Shown here: positions 45,206 through 55,876 of the stretch, piece after piece
Numbering within the stretch: position 1 is the first letter of the stretch
Layout of the letters: each line of letters starts with the position of its first letter
DNA from: Heterohyrax brucei
Lineage: Eukaryota; Chordata; Mammalia; Hyracoidea; Procaviidae
Direction: 5' to 3'
NCBI GenBank assembly: GCA_028571685.1
Contig: CM053162.1
Location: 7,754,001-7,818,000, forward strand
Length of the DNA stretch: 64,000 nt
Made by a program: the position numbers and the translations under genes
The notes under the pieces: generated by a model
What the model was told of the DNA's origin: nothing
The model's input: the letters and a program-made list of their open reading frames with translations, nothing else
Database searches by the model: none

Positions 45206-46063
45206 TCATATTTCTCTAGTTAGATTTATTCCTAGGTATTTTATCTTCTTGGGGGCTATAGTAAATGGAATTTGTTTGGTGATTTCTTCATTAATAATTT
45301 CACTGTTGGTATAAAGGAATCCTATGGATTTAGTTATGTTTATCTTGTATCCGGATACTTTGCAAAATTCTTCCATTAGCTCTAAAAGTTTACTTATGGA
45401 TTTCTTTGGATTCTCTGTATAAACAATCATGTCATCTGCAAAGAGGGAAATCTTTACTTCTTCAGTGCCAATACGGATGTCTTTTATTTCTCTGTCTTGT
45501 CTAATTGCTCTGGCTAGAACTTCTAGTACAATGTTGAATAGAAGTGGTGAGAGTGGGCATCCTTGTCTAGTTCCCGTTCTCAAAGGGAATTCTTTCAGTC
45601 TTTCACCATTCAGGATGATGAAAGCAGTTGGCTTTGCATAGATGCTACTGATTATATTGAGGAATTTCCCTTTTATTCCTATTTTTCTGAGAGTTTTAAG
45701 CATGGATGGGTGTTGAACTTTGTCAAATGCCTTTTCTGCATCAATTGACAAAATCAGGTGATTTTTATCTTTTGTGTTATTAATATGGTTGATTACATTA
45801 ATTGTTTTTCTGTTGTTGAACCAGCCTTGCATCTCTGGAATGAAATCAACTTGATCACGATGAATTATTTTTTTTATATGCTGTTGAATTCTTTTGGCTA
45901 GAATTTTGTTGAAGATTTTTGCATCTAGATTCATGAGTGATATTGGTCTGTAATTTTCTTTTTTTGTAGGATCTTTCACTGGTTTTGGTATCAGGGTTAT
46001 GCTGGCTTCATAGAACGAATTTGGAAGTATTCCATCTCTTTCTATGGTGTGAAATAGCCTCAT
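45206..46063 (-). pseudogene. L1-10 ORF2 reverse-transcriptase segment
   Basis: A 285-codon open frame covering most of the reverse transcriptase. Landmarks: NYRP at 37-40, [10 protein letters not shown] at about 106-115 (first catalytic Asp), [11 protein letters not shown] at 163-173, and an intact active-site box LFADD at 207-211. It is the only copy in the window where FADD survives. Neighbouring frameshifts break the link to endonuclease and C-terminus, and one polymerase domain alone is not a working element. Residue 73 onward ([10 protein letters not shown]) has also drifted. Confidence 0.85.
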
Positions 46064-46840
46064 TAGTATTGGAGTTAATTCTTCTCTAAAAGTTTGTTAG
46101 AATTCTCTGGTAAAGCCTGTCTGGGCCAGGACTTTTTTGGTCGATTTGTGATGACTTCCTCCATCTCTTCCTTTGTGATAGATTTATTAAGTTGATCTAT
46201 TTCTCCTTGTGATAGTCTTGGTGAGTCATAAGAATCTAGAAATTTGTTGTCCATTTCCCCCAGGTTTTCAAACCTGTCAGAGAGTATAGCTTTTCACAGT
46301 GTTCTGTTATGATATATTTTATTTCAGTTGGGTCTGTTGTAACATCTCCCAACTCATTTCTTAATCGGATTATTTGTATCTTCTGCTGTTTTTCTTTTGT
46401 AAATTTAGCCAATGGTTTATCAATTTTGTTGATCTTTTTGAAGAACCAGCTTTCAGTTTTGTTAGTTTTTTCAATTGTTTTTCTATTCTCTAACTCATTT
46501 AGCACTGCTCTAATCTTTATAATCTTTTTTCTTCTGGTGCCTAAGGGGTTTCATTGTTGCTCTCTTTCATCTTCTTCCAGCTGTGAGGTTAATTCTTTAA
46601 TTGGAGCTCTTTCTTCTTTCCGGAAGTGTGCATTTATAGAGACAAACTGACCTCTGAGCACTACTTTTGCTGTATCCCATAAATTCTGGTAGGATGTGTT
46701 TTCATTCTCATTTGAATCCATAAATTTCTTTAATGTGTCTTTAATTTCTTTTATAACCCAAGGCTTTATGAGTAAAGTGTTGTTCAGTTTCCACCAGTTG
46801 GAATTTTTACCTATGAATTTTCTGTTATTGATTTCAACTT

Positions 46841-47324
46841 TTATAGCTCTGTGGTCTGAGAAGGTACTTGCAAAAAATCAATGTTTTGGATTTTATGGAT
46901 AATTGTTTTATGACCTAACATATGGTCTATTCGGGAGAATGTTCTATGTGCTTTGGAGAAGAAGGTGTATTTATCTGTTGATGGATGAAAAGATCTATAT
47001 ATGTCGATAGGGTCAAGTTGGTTGATTGTTGTAATAAGATCTTCTATATCTTTACTGAGCTTTTTTTTTTCTGGATGATCTATCCTTAACTGAAAGGGCA
47101 GTGTTAAAGTCCCCAAATATTATTGTGGAATGATCAGTCTCATTTTTCAATGTTGTCAGTGTTTGTTCAATGTATTTATATGCTTTGGTATTGGGTGCAT
47201 AAATATTTAATATTGTTAAGTCTTGCTTGAGTATTGAACCTTTCAGCAATAAATACTGGCCATCCTTGTCCACAACAGTGGATTTTACATTAAAATCTAT
47301 TTTATCTGAGATTAGTATTGCCAC
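46841..47324 (-). pseudogene. L1-10 ORF2 endonuclease remnant
   Basis: Two overlapping minus-strand frames. 47052-47324 has IYAPN at 41-45 and GDFNTALS from 71 (catalytic Asp and Asn). 46841-47116 has a Ser-Arg-Ile-Asp-His block (SRIDHMLGHK) and YRSFHPSTDKYTFF. The frame shift between them lies near an 11-nt T run at about 47061-47071. Endonuclease N-terminus missing because of the 5' truncation. Confidence 0.75.
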
Positions 47325-47360
47325 ACCTGCTCTTTTTCATGTATTATTAGCTTGATAGTT

Positions 47361-47386
47361 GGATCTGAGTCGACGGCACTTGGCAT
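47361..47386 (+). repeat. Short SINE/RTE tail insertion in L1-10
   Basis: GGATCTGAGTCGACGGCACT then TGGC is tail sequence between L1 blocks AGCTTGATA and ATATATTAG. No target duplication beyond 3 bp is visible. Exact borders are uncertain by a few bases. Confidence 0.6.
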
Positions 47387-47458
47387 ATATTAGTTCAACC
47401 TTTACTTCTCAACCTGTTCTTGTCTTTAAGTCTAAGATGTGTTTTTTGTAAGCAACAT

Positions 47459-47631
47459 ATAAGCTTGTAGCCTGAATCCTGCCTCACTAACACAACTGTA
47501 GCCCGTTATCCATCAACACTATCACAGAGGCAGGATTCACAACACATGGGAGGAAGGGCACCATGTCAGGACTCCTAGCCAAGTCAAATCAACACATACA
47601 TTCTTGGGAGGACACAATTCAATCCATGACA
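47459..47631 (-). mobile_element. M6 part 2: 5' end of the split MaLR-type LTR
   Basis: Reverse complement begins TGTCATGGATTGAATTGTGT and continues with CATGGTGCCCTTCCTCCCAT and TGTGAATCCTGCCTCTGTGA, the M3 subfamily. It stops at AAGCTTGTAGC. The middle of the LTR (about 250 bp) is absent between the two parts. Confidence 0.8.
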
Positions 47632-47651
47632 GATTGTATACTTTCAGTTAA

Positions 47652-47652
<1 letters not shown>

Positions 47653-47686
<34 letters not shown>
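47653..47686. repeat. (CA)n microsatellite
   Basis: About 17 perfect CA units between the LTR M6 fragment and an RTE fragment. Confidence 0.9.
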
Positions 47687-47687
<1 letters not shown>

Positions 47688-48045
47688 CCTCTGACTGAAG
47701 GCCAGATGAATTGTGGAATTGCATCAAAGTCATCACATATGAAGAAAGTAAGAAGTGATTAATAAGACAAGAAAGACAGAAAAGACCAAAGGAAATGTCA
47801 GAAGAGACTCTTAAACTCACTTTTGAGCATCAAGTAGCTAAAGTAGAAGGAAGGAATGATGAAGTCAAAAGAACTGAACAGAAGACTTCAAAGGACAGTT
47901 CTAGAATACAATGTAAAGTTTTACAATGACACGCACTAAGAGCTGGAGATAGAAGACCAAAAGACAGGAACACACTCAGCGTTTCTCAGAGTGAAAGAAT
48001 TAAATAAAAATTTCAGGCCTCAATTTGCAAGAGTGAAGAATTGTA
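47688..48045 (+). mobile_element. RTE fragment, pol N-terminal half
   Basis: GAATTGTGGAATTGCATCAA, GTCAGAAGAGACTCTTAAAC, AAAAGAACTGAACAGAAGAC and AAGAGCTGGAGATAGAAGAC follow, in order, the linker between endonuclease and reverse transcriptase of the RTE family as I know it. No stop-free frame of length. Both ends are abrupt, so this is a rearranged piece rather than a clean insertion. Confidence 0.55.
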
Positions 48046-50070
48046 TTATTGTTCCAGCAATTTTTAACTTTTATATATCTTTTTAATTTTCTCTCCATCT
48101 GAAAGGGTTATACCTAGTATAACCTATCCCTCTTTTTAGTGTGATGACATCATAGTTTTCATGTTAAAATCATGGTTCCCTTCTTTTAATATTTTAGTTG
48201 ATTAAATTTTGTGACTTCCTTAAGTGAGTAGGATTCTGGATGCTGTGTCCTGCATTGCCTGCTTAAGTATACACTTAATGGTTTTGTTTTTCTAAACAAA
48301 GAGCTTCTTTCTGTATTTCTTGTAGTTTTAGTTTACTTTTCACAAAGTCTGTAAGCTTCTGTTTATCTGCAAATGTTTTAATTTCACCTTCTTATTTGTG
48401 AGACAGTTTTGCAGGATATGTAATTCTTGGTTGGAAGTTTTTCTCCTTCAGGGCTTGTTGCGAACATTGTCTCTGCTGAGAAGTCAGACAAAAACCTACA
48501 GGACTTCTCTTTGTATATTAACTTTGCTTTAAGCCTCACTGTCTTTGACAGTCTCTCTTTATGTTTCATTTTATTAAGCTTAGTTATAATATGCCTTGGT
48601 GTCTTTCTTTTGGAGTCCAGTTTTTGTGGTGTCCAGTAAGTATCCTGGATATCTATGTTCTCTTCTTTCATAATTTCAGAGAAGTTTTCTGTCAGCAACT
48701 CTTCAACAGTACTCTCTGTATTTTCATCTATCCCTTCCTGTTCATGAACTGCAGTTATTCGTAGATTATTCCTCTTAATAGAATTACACATTTTTTTTAG
48801 CATTTCTTCATATTTCTTATTTTTTCTCTGATTTCTTCCCATAAATTTTGGTGTCATTTGCTCTATCCTCAAGCTCACTAACTCTGACTTCCATCTCCTC
48901 AATTCTGCTCTTTTGGCTTTGGATTGAATTGTCTAATTCTGTAATTTTGTAATTGATCTCCTGGATTTCAGATCATTGATGTTAAGTTCAAATAGCTTAT
49001 TTAATTTTTCAGTTTGTTCTGCTGAATTTTGTTTAATCTCTAGGGGGGCTCTATACATGATTATCTTCTACTTGACCTCTGAAAATTTCAGAAAGCCTTC
49101 TTCATCTGGAAAGTTTTTTGATTCTTTATTCGGGAGTTTTTTGGAACCATATTGGACTGCCTCTTTAAATGGTTAGCTGTTGATTGTTGTCTTCACACCA
49201 TCAAGAAGCTGTTTGGTTTCTCTGGTATTGCCCTAACTAGAGCTGTGACATAGTTCTAAGAGTGGAGTAAGGGCCCTACAATATTTGGTCACAAGCTGCC
49301 TCTGTGTTCTCTAGTGACTATCCCCAGGTGGATTCTCTGGGGTGGCAGGCCCCACCTCCTGGCTCCTAAAGGTGGGAGTTAGTTGTGGCATTGCTCTGTT
49401 GTTATACTAGTTGAGCTTATGGTATAGCTCAGAGAATGGAGGAAAGAAGGATGCCACCAGACTTGGCTGTCCATGACTGATGCACTCTGTAGATGTGTTT
49501 AGGTTAAAAACTACTTATTTGCTGAGATGAGTGCTGTGCAGCATCCACCAAAAGCAGCTGGGTTATCAGTGGTGGCAGCCCCCACCTTCTGGCTGACAAA
49601 GATGGCACCCTACTTATGGAGTCACTGGGATGCCATCAGCTGATTCTATGATGTGGATAAGTGAAGTGTATTGGAGATGCTACCACTGGTGCCCTCATTT
49701 GGCAGCCAGGCTCTCAAGATGTGGTCATCCCAAGCACAGTTTATCTGCAGGATTATGTGCTATTTACTTAAGCACTGCAGTTCACCACATTAGCTGGCTC
49801 ATGCCCAGTCCCTTCTTCCCAGATAACAACAACAACAAAAAAATCAGTACCTAAAGTACTCCCAGAAGCTAGACTGGCATGCTGATGACTAGTCTCTGAG
49901 AGAGATAGTTTCCTCTTTATTGGCACATAGTCCAATCTGATAACCCTATCACAGATCCTAGGGCTCCCAGGACGTCCATGTTGCTCTCTTCAATTATCGT
50001 TCCAGGCCTTAGTTCTCAGAGGGAATTCAGGACATGTGTGTCTAGTCTGCCATCTTGACTCCACCCCCCT
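48046..50070 (-). mobile_element. L1-11: L1 5' UTR plus ORF1, no ORF2
   Basis: The 5' end at 50070 reads, on the minus strand, GGGGGGTGGAGTCAAGATGG, the common 5' terminus. 5' UTR about 49200-50070, ORF1 about 48384-49200, inter-ORF spacer to about 48046. Spacer blocks (CTTTCTGTATTTCTTGTAGT) match L1-7 at 27390. ORF2 does not follow; an RTE piece abuts. It may once have been joined to L1-10, from which about 350 bp would be missing. Confidence 0.75.
48384..48902 (-). pseudogene. L1-11 ORF1 remnant, longest ORF1 frame here
   Basis: A 172-codon minus-strand frame covering the RRM and C-terminal domain of ORF1p, the L1 RNA chaperone. It shows KKYEEMLKKMCNSIKRNNLR leading into the RRM, an acidic TVEELLTENFSEIMKEENID block, and the conserved C-terminal LSDFSAETMFA. 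The coiled-coil N-terminus lies upstream in other frames. A stop before the expected end leaves it incomplete. Confidence 0.75.
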
Positions 50071-51803
50071 GTTATGGCAATTTTTAGAACAGAAAACAGA
50101 CATTTAGAAAAACATATGTATCCAATTCATAATCCAAAAAAATATTAAAGCTGAAAGTAACCTAAGAAATCATTGTTCCAAGTCTTCCCCACATACAACA
50201 CACTCCTCCATCATTTTTCAAAGGGGGAAATATACATACTGAAGGTGCTATTGATTAACATCATTCTTTGGGATAGCTGCTAAAATATTCTTACCCTTAA
50301 AGTTCTCCTAGTGGCAATGGGGAGGATAAACCTCTAGGAAACTAAGAAAAAAACTAGCTACTGAATGCACTGATTTGGATCAGATTTCTCCACAGGTAAG
50401 GCCATTCTTTTTATCTAAGGGATAAGTATATTACTTTGAAGATGGACTGTTAATTAAAATTCACCAATGATAGTTTTACTGCCAACTTAGAATATTATTA
50501 CTACATTTATTTTCCAGGTAATTGCTGCTTGTACAGAAATTCACAGATTTTTTTTCCTTTGATAGTGCAACAGATCAGAATTATAATATTAAATTTCTCA
50601 CCCTTCATTTTGTTCTCTTCTAATTCTGAAGTCTGCTGACTTCTGAAGACTCTCTTTCTCCTTCCCTACATCTTGCTCTCTTGCTAGCTGTCTCTTGTGT
50701 TCACTTTCTCTCTTTCTCAGAGATAGAGTCTACGGAAGTGTGAAGTATCAGGGTAGAACTGCAGGATCTTAGGGTTGAGAATGAAATGTAGAGAACTTCT
50801 AATTTGACTTCCTCCATTCGACACACACTGGTTAGAATTCCCAAGATTTACCTCAAATCTCTTGAGTACTCTGAATTTCCAGCTTTCCAATCCCTGTCCC
50901 ACCCCCTACTAGTTCATAGCAATAGAGGTTATTAACTAGTTCTTTCCTAAAATCTAAATCTATTATCCTGGCCTTGGGGCCAATGAGGAATGCTGCACCC
51001 AGCTGAATCAGTGAGTGCAGAATGTAACCTCTGTGGTGGACATAAACTTCATGTGTGTAGTGCTCAGGACTGATCAGCACATGTAAGTATAGCATACCTG
51101 TGAATCAAGCAATAGACCAAGAAATGTCAATGAATCAAGGGAACCAGGAACCCAGAAAGCCTGCAATAATGAACACTTATCCTCTTGACCCTACCAACTT
51201 AGTATGTCAGCTTGGAGTGATTTTTTTTTCTTTTCAGTTCGCAACCCCTCCCTATTAGTTTTCTTTTTTGTGTATATGAGTTGCACATGTCTTTTATCAG
51301 TACATCTGAACTGAAACTTCTCTTTAAGAGAGCTGTCAGTCACTGACAGACAGCTGGTAGAAGTGCAGAATGCACTGCGGGAAGGTTAAGGAGGCAGTGA
51401 CTGGGATCCCACACAGAACAGAGCTGCGACTGACAGGGAAATGGCTAAGGTGGCTCAGGAGAAACCACTCAGTGCCAGCTGGCTTTCGCATGAGTGATTC
51501 TTTAGTCTGATTTTATTATTTAGTGGGGTACATGCTGCCTCTCAGCCCATTTCCAAATTACTGATGCTTCGTGAGTTTTTTACTCAATGCTGAGCTCTGA
51601 CCTGAAGAGAGCTGCCACATATCCTGAATCATCATTTGTTGAGCAGCAATGATCACTGTGATCACTATGAATGCAAATCTCTAAGAAGCACCCATGTTAC
51701 AGCTGTAAGTCAAGATGCAGCTTAGTGTAGAAGTAAGAGTAAAGACTTTTGAGCCATAGTGTTGGTGTTCAGATTTTGGTTTGTTAGATATTAAATATAT
51801 AAT
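50071..51803. other. Unidentified single-copy DNA
   Basis: About 1.7 kb with no recognised repeat and no domain-bearing frame. Two 61-80 codon minus-strand frames (50717-51095) have no recognisable features. A hidden exon cannot be excluded. Confidence 0.4.
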
Positions 51804-52000
51804 AGCCCTGGGTTACACTAATGGTTAATGTGTTCAGCTGCTAACTAAATGTTGGAGGTTTGAGTCCACCCAGAATTGCTTTGGAAGGAATCTTAGTAAT
51901 GAACTTCTGAAAAATCAGCCATTGAAAACCCTGTGGAGTACCACCATATTCTGACATATGTGGAGTGATAGTGAGTTAGAATCAGTGCAACGGGCAAGGG
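51804..52000 (+). repeat. AfroSINE
   Basis: AGCCCTGGGTTACACTAATG, GCTGCTAACTAAATGTTGGA, AATCAGCCATTGAAAACCCT and GTGAGTTAGAATCAGTGCAA follow the AfroSINE order. Long variant with the GAAAAATCAGCCATTGAAAA middle. Diverged. Confidence 0.75.
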
Positions 52001-53220
52001 TTTTAAACAGCAACATTCAGAAGCTCTTCCTGACTCCATTTCTCAGTTTACATAAAAGAGGCTATATAGGACCATGAAGCTGATAAAATAACACAACTGT
52101 GGCTGACACTGGTGCTTACCATTACAGTGTACCCTAATACCTGCATAATTTTGCAAGAGGAGCCTGACAGCTAAAATCTTCCCAGCCCCACATAGCAACC
52201 CTCGAGCAATGATTGTTGTGATTGGCATGTAAGTCTATTATCCCCCTAGTCTGTTAGGTTTGAGACTACAACAATGGTAACTCACTTGATAATGGGTTAT
52301 ATGCCTACTACCTCCAATTCTGTGTCTCACATCTATGTTCTCATACTTGTGACCCTGGAATTACTTCCCGAATGACTATTTACTATTTGTATGTGAAACT
52401 TTGTGTCACAATTTGCTTCTGAAATATGCCAGTTAAAATCATACATGTTGCTCAAAATATACTGTTTGAAGCAGAAAAAAACAAGATAGTTATGAAACAG
52501 TATTCTTGAGCAAGTTAACCTCTAAAATTCATTTTGCATCCTCTTCCTTATGATGGGAGTGTCAAGGAATACTGCATCCTAACTGAATTGCTTTTATTGC
52601 CTTAAAAGGTGCTAGTCTAAGAATGTGAAACTGTCTAGGTGAACGAGTCAGCAGACTTTACCCACTGTTCGCAGTGTGCCCAACACTGTCCTAACCACTG
52701 CAGAGGACATGATAGCCTAAGAAGTGGTCCTGTCCTCCAGCAAGGAAGAGAAGACATATGAAATAAACAGCAAGGAATTTCTAACAGAATGTCTTTGCAG
52801 AATTGGTGCTTCTCAACACTTATGCTACATGTTGTGAAATAGCATCCTACCTGGATGCCATTTGCTGAAAGGGACTGTAGCTGAAATGTTGGATATTCCA
52901 TGGCTGTCTCTTTCTGCAGAGAATTTTCCATGGCCAAGTCTTCATCTGATGGCTGCATCCCAGCACTGTCAGCCCTTTTCTAGAGCAGCCCTCAAGAATG
53001 TCTGACTGGCATGGGGATACATACATGTTGCCCCTTGCTCCAAGATAAAACTGAGTCTAAAGTGTCACTTGTGCTCTAGAGTTTTCCCATGGGATCAGCC
53101 TGGATCTTGGTTCTAGCTGACACCACTTTCTTGTTTAGTTCCCCCTTCCCCCTTGTTCTGCATCCCTACTGCTCTTCTCCTGAGAGCTATACTCATTAAA
53201 GCACATAGTTTGAGACTTTG
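52001..53220. other. Unidentified single-copy DNA
   Basis: About 1.2 kb. A 107-codon minus-strand frame at 52635-52958 carries no recognisable domain and is best viewed as chance. No repeat recognised. Confidence 0.4.
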
Positions 53221-53254
53221 CTATGGATTGGATTGCGTCACCCTAAAATGTGTG
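53221..53254 (+). mobile_element. M7 part 1: start of an older MaLR-type LTR
   Basis: TATGGATTGGATTGCGTCAC then CCTAAAATGTGTG is the standard LTR opening, cut by the RTE insertion. It resumes at 54747. AAAATGTGTG occurs at 53245-53254 and 54737-54746. Confidence 0.7.
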
Positions 53255-53514
53255 GTGGAATCTGTATATGGATCAAGAGGCAGTCGTGGGAACAAAACAA
53301 GGGAACACTGCATGGTTTAAAGCCAGGAAAGGTGTGCATCAGGTTTGTATACTTTCAGCTTACTTTTTAATCTATATGATGAGCAAATAATCTGAGAAGC
53401 TGGATTCTATGATGAAGAATGAGGCATCAAGATTACAGGCTGACTCATTAACAACCTGCATTATGCAGACACAACCACCTTACTTTCTGGAAGTGAAGAA
53501 CATTTGAAACACTG

Positions 53515-53745
53515 ATGAAGCTCAAGGATCACAGCCTTCAGTATGGATTGTACCTCAACATCAAGAAAACAAAAGTCCTCACAGCTGGACCAGTAAGCAA
53601 CGTTGTCATAAATGGAGAAAAGACTGAGGTTGTCAAGGATTTCATTTTACTTGTGTCCACAATCAACGCCCGTGGAAGCAGCAGTCAAGAAATCAAAAGA
53701 CACATTACACTGGAAAAAATCTCCTACAAAGGGTCTCTTTATTGA
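53515..53745 (+). pseudogene. RTE pol C-terminal remnant
   Basis: A 76-codon frame with KLKDHSLQYGLYLNIKKTKV, then NVVINGEKTEVVKDFILL, part of the RTE reverse-transcriptase thumb/C-terminal region. Matches the minus-strand frame at 36013-36216. It ends at a stop where related sequence would continue. Confidence 0.75.
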
Positions 53746-54081
53746 AAAGCAAAGATGTCACCTTGAAGACTAAAGTGTGCCCGACCCAAGCCATGGTGTT
53801 TTCAATCATATCATATGCATGCAAAAGCTGGACAATGAACAAAGAAGACAGAAGAATTGATGTCTTTGAATTTGAATTGTAGTGTTGGAGAAGAATGTTG
53901 ACTGCATTATAGACCACCAAAAGAACAAATAGATCTGTTCTGGAAGAACAGTGCTCCTTGGAAGCAAGGATGGCAAGACTGCATCTTACACACTTTGGAC
54001 ATATTGTCAAGAAAGATTAGTCCCTGGAGAAGGGCATCCTGCTTGGTAGGGTGGAGGGTCAATGAAAAAGAGGAAGATCCT

Positions 54082-54582
54082 TGTCATGGTTGGAATTGTG
54101 TCCCCCCAAAAATGTGTGCAGCCACGTGGCTGGGATATGGTTTCCAGTATCTTGGGACTGTCCTCCATTGTGTGGTTTTGCTAACCTGTATGTTAAAGGA
54201 TTAGAGTGGGGCTGTAAATTCCTGCTGTAGGGGGAGTTTCCCTGGAGTATGGCTTGCCCCACCCTTAATGCTTTTAGCTTGCAAGGAATAAAAGGAAAAA
54301 GAAACAAAGGACAATTCGAGAACCTCGCTACCATCAAGCAAGCAGCACCGGGAGCAGAACACGTCTTTCAGACCAGAGGTTCTTGCATCAGGACGCTCCC
54401 TGGGCAAAGACTGATGCAATACCGGACTTTCCTCCAGAGCCGACAAGGGGAAGGTCTTCCCCTGGAGCGGACACCCTGAATATGGACTTGCAACCTACCG
54501 GACTGTGTAAGAATAAATCTTTCTTTGTTAAAGCCATCCACTCTGTGGTATTTCTGTTAGAGCAGCCTAGCTGACTAAAAGA
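54082..54582 (+). mobile_element. M8: solo MaLR-type LTR inside RTE
   Basis: TGTCATGGTTGGAATTGTGT to CTAGCTGACTAAAAGA. ATCCT on both sides (54077-54081 and 54583-54587) is a perfect 5-bp duplication. RTE resumes directly (GACAAGATGGATTGACATAG). AATAAA in GTAAGAATAAATCTTTCTT near 54510. It starts TG and its end is mutated from the usual CA. Confidence 0.9.
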
Positions 54583-54746
54583 ATCCTTGACAAGATGGAT
54601 TGACATAGTGGCTACAACAATGAATTTAAGCATAAAAACAATTGTGGACATGGCTCAAGATAGGGTAGTGTTTCGTTCTGTTGTTCATAGTGTAGCTGAG
54701 TTGGAATCAACTTGACGGCACCTAATAACAACAACAAAAATGTGTG

Positions 54747-54900
54747 ATGTGAATCCTAACTGCTACACCTGTGGTTATAATCCCATTTGGGAATGGGTCA
54801 CCTTCATTATGTTAATGAGGCAGGGTTATCACAGAGTTTGCTTTGAGTTAATCTCTAACAAAATTTTAAAGAACCAGATTAAACAAGTAGAGATTAGGGA
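54747..54900 (+). mobile_element. M7 part 2: rest of the older LTR
   Basis: ATGTGAATCCTAACTGCTAC, then CATTATGTTAATGAGGCAGG and TTGAGTTAATCTCTAAC are MaLR-type LTR middle sequence. The match fades around 54900, so the LTR is 3'-incomplete or too diverged to follow. Confidence 0.5.
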
Positions 54901-55261
54901 ACTTAGATGCCAAGGCACAGTAAAATTTCTAAGGAATCTAGAAACAGAAATTGAAGAAACAGTGACATTGCAAGTATACAGAATGCAAGTATAATACAAT
55001 GATGAACACTTACATACTTATTCCTTCTCTGGAAGCATCAGTTATTAACATTTTCCCATTTTCCATTTTCTCCCTTTGCTCTCTCTCTGTTGATTAATCT
55101 TCCACTCCACTTCAAAAATTATTTGCAAGTAGACTATAAATATCACAACACTTTACCCTAAATACCTCAACATGTGTTCTCTAATGGTAGACATTCTCTT
55201 ATATAACCCCCAGGATCATAATCATTCTTAAGAAAATGAATCTGAATTCACTAATATAACC
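54901..55261. other. Unidentified DNA
   Basis: AT-rich, no recognised element, no gene evidence. May include the decayed end of M7. Confidence 0.4.
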
Positions 55262-55442
55262 AAAGAAACTCTGGTGGCATAGTGGTTAAGTGCTACAGCT
55301 ACTAACCAAAACGTTGGCATTTCAAATCTGCCAGGTGCTCCTTGGAAACTCTGTGGGGTGGTTTTACTCTGTCCTATAAGATCAGTATCAGTCTGCATCA
55401 ACTCAACAGCACTGGGTTTGATTTCTTTCTTTCTTTTTTTTT
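55262..55442 (+). repeat. AfroSINE with TTTC/T-rich end
   Basis: AAACTCTGGTGGCATAGTGG, GCTACTAACCAAAACGTTGG, CTGTCCTATAAGATCAG and AACTCAACAGCACTGGGTTT, then a TTTC/T tract. Full-span plus-strand copy. Confidence 0.85.
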
Positions 55443-55505
55443 AATATAATGAAAATATACAGTCCTTGCCAGTAGAAACTAAGCCACTTTAGTATTTAAG
55501 ATAAT

Positions 55506-55625
55506 GACAGGATCACCCATGGTGGACAAGTTTCAGCTGAGCTTCAAGAAAAAGCAAACTGGGAAGGAAGGCCTGATAATCTCCTTCCAAATATCAGCCA
55601 GTTGAAGCCTTATGAATCACAGTAG
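55506..55625 (+). mobile_element. RTE 5'-region fragment
   Basis: CACCCATGGTGGACAAGTTT, AGCTGAGCTTCAAG, GGAAGGAAGGCCTGATAATC and CAGCCAGTTGAAGCCTTATG match the reverse complement of 12590-12680 and the RTE 5' UTR as I know it. Confidence 0.5.
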
Positions 55626-55876
55626 AAGATTGTCTGACTTACTTGTTTTGAACATACCATTACTGTATTTTTACACAAATAACATGCACTTTCTGTGTTT
55701 GTTTGCTGGCCATGCTTGTCTCTCCCATGATGTTTTTGTATATGTGCTGTGTTCAGTTTTTTTTACAACTTTTGGAGAGGATTGGCATAGCTTCACCTTG
55801 AAGAGCAAGGGCATGGTTAGCAAATAAAAGCAGAAGGTGCACAGTATTTACATAAAAATATGGTAGCAGGGATCAA

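Larger units (their letters stand above)
43433..47458 (-). mobile_element. L1-10: 5'-truncated L1 with the best kept ORF2
   Basis: Minus strand with an A-rich 3' end at 43433, ORF2 C-terminus, reverse transcriptase, then endonuclease cut at about 47458. Long frames survive: 43689-44375, 45206-46063, 46841-47116, 47052-47324. Contains two tiny SINE-tail insertions (44930-44948 and about 47361-47386). It appears to sit inside LTR M6, which is itself in the 3' UTR of L1-9. Confidence 0.8.
53255..54736 (+). mobile_element. 5'-truncated RTE LINE, split by LTR M8
   Basis: Covers the reverse-transcriptase end to the 3' tail: TCAAGAGGCAGTCGTGGGAA, GAAAGGTGTGCATCAG, GCATTATGCAGACACAACC (YADD box region, here missing a base), then the C-terminal part at 53515-53745 and the tail ACTTGACGGCACCTAATAAC. 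The LTR M8 interrupts at 54082-54582. A perfect 10-bp duplication AAAATGTGTG flanks it, although its A part may merge with the tail. Inactive. Confidence 0.85.

Noticed and set aside
43433..50070. One single 6.6-kb L1 on the minus strand
   Set aside because: Attractive because L1-10 and L1-11 are complementary, but LTR, CA and RTE pieces lie between them and the LTR halves bracket L1-10 alone. Kept as an alternative only.
52635..52958. 107-codon minus-strand frame
   Set aside because: No domain and no neighbouring exon evidence.
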